This document shows positions 63,254 to 64,000 of a DNA stretch of 64,000 nt, piece by piece. Origin of the DNA: Coprinopsis marcescibilis (lineage: Eukaryota > Basidiomycota > Agaricomycetes > Agaricales > Psathyrellaceae); NCBI GenBank assembly GCA_004369085.1, contig ML210147.1, positions 1,224,393-1,288,392 on the forward strand. The letters are read 5' to 3'. The notes beneath the pieces were generated by a model. The model made no database searches. It was not told where the DNA came from and worked only from the letters and a program-made list of their open reading frames with translations. Every line of letters starts with the position of its first letter. Within the stretch, counting starts at the first letter, position 1. The translations under genes and the position numbers were made by a program.

Positions 63254-63590
63254 ATGTTCATCCTTGAAAACGCGAGGGATATCTCTCCTTGACCACTGTC
63301 ACATCATGGTGGGGGGACGTAATTACAATTATTATTAGCAACAATGGCTCTGACGGTATTGTCCAGATTCCACCACATGGGTCTTCTGAAAGTCTTATCA
63401 AGTGCAACGCACTGGCGGTTTGCCTTTCCCCCTTCCCGCGCAGTTATCTCCTCAGTTATGTTCCACATTGATTGGGTGCCCTCTATGTAACACTCCCCGC
63501 TGTGTCCTAGATACGAGAGAAGAGATCGTCCGATGTGATTGAATGGCTTAAGCGCCCACACCGACTACTATAGTATGTGGATCCGGATAT
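63254..63590 (+). pseudogene. Decayed 5' fragment of a second NACHT gene
   Basis: Starts with an ATG and aligns by eye with exon 1 of the intact gene: VLSEARDV corresponds to ILENARDI, then HDCQI to DHCHI after a one-base shift, then the GTGGCGGGGGAC stretch to ATGGTGGGGGGAC, and NNNGTDG to SNNGSDG followed by a GGTAT donor-like site at 63356. The start of exon 2 is also recognisable at 63468-63580: CCACAT...GGTGCCCT (HHIAPGAL), then PRC-x-x-x-TRE, and DV-x-x-W-x-x-RP, spread over two frames with stops. The match fades just before where the P-loop would lie. Multiple frameshifts and stops make it non-functional. About 110 nt separate the two parts where the intact gene has a 53-nt intron plus short coding sequence. 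Confidence 0.72.
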
Positions 63591-64000
63591 TGAGATAGGT
63601 AAGGCCCTCCGGGCAGACCTGGAGACCAATGTGATTAAGACACTGTCCGTCACAATTCAGCAACCTTCCAAATGTTCATGATACGGTGGCGAGCGCCCTC
63701 GCAGGAACAACTGAAGTGCTGACTAACGTGACTTGAGTTTCCAGCGATCGAATATCTTTGTACAAGAACTGCCTTGCTTCGCTACGGCATCCAGGAATTG
63801 AGGAAATATATTTCGTTGCTTACAACAGACTTCGGAAATTTCCGCGTATACGATACCGTTGTAACTTGCTAGAAAGTAAATGTTGGAAGAAGAAACTGTG
63901 GGTAAAGGCAAAGGTGAGCATGCTAAACTGCGATAACAGCAGGCTCCAGATAAAGCGGTGTGACGGGAAGAGGGTGTAATAAGCCTTGACTCGCACACTG
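63591..64000. other. Intergenic, right window edge
   Basis: No gene or continuation of the NACHT relic was recognised; only short frames occur on both strands. Confidence 0.45.

Overview
The window reads as nuclear DNA of a filamentous basidiomycete, most likely an Agaricomycete. The protein genes are cut by many GT-AG introns of about 47-60 nt, micro-exons occur, and the gene set is typical of mushroom-forming fungi: an aryl-alcohol-dehydrogenase-type aldo-keto reductase, a seven-helix membrane protein, a NACHT NTPase, and an SNF2 helicase with the motif GTGKT. The species cannot be named from the sequence. Exon models were built by hand from splice signals, frame continuity and remembered family patterns; no alignment was run.

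Left block (1-17846), dense. In order: an aldo-keto reductase (minus, cut by the window start), a single-pass membrane protein with two extracellular repeats (minus), a Gln/Pro/His-rich nuclear-type protein (plus), an intron-containing tRNA-Ser(AGA) (minus), a Gln-rich coiled-coil AT-hook protein (minus), then NAA20, the NatB catalytic subunit (plus), facing IML1, the TORC1-inhibiting SEACIT/GATOR1 subunit (minus).

Middle block (17847-47425), about 29.6 kb and nearly gene-free. One good CDS (32386-33321, conserved C-terminus, unknown function) and one weaker three-exon candidate (29112-29702) are supported. The rest shows only short overlapping frames, a few perfect hairpins, one diverged repeat pair and a set of GACGCGTC palindromes. 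No intact transposon gene was recognised.

Right block (47426-64000), dense again: a seven-helix membrane protein (minus), PAM17 of the mitochondrial import motor (minus), an SNF2-family helicase (plus, sharing a 106-bp divergent promoter with PAM17), a GH5 glycoside hydrolase without signal peptide (minus), an F-box/WD40 SCF-type adaptor (minus) and a NACHT NTPase (plus). Just downstream of the NACHT gene lies a decayed copy of its 5' end (63254-63590), with frameshifts and stops and no P-loop. This is the most interesting local structure and points to tandem duplication and decay of an NLR-type gene.

Functional themes are housekeeping (N-terminal acetylation, nutrient signalling to TORC1, mitochondrial import, tRNA) flanking an anonymous lineage-specific segment, with an innate-immunity-like gene at the right edge. 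No CRISPR, plasmid, phage or bacterial feature is present.
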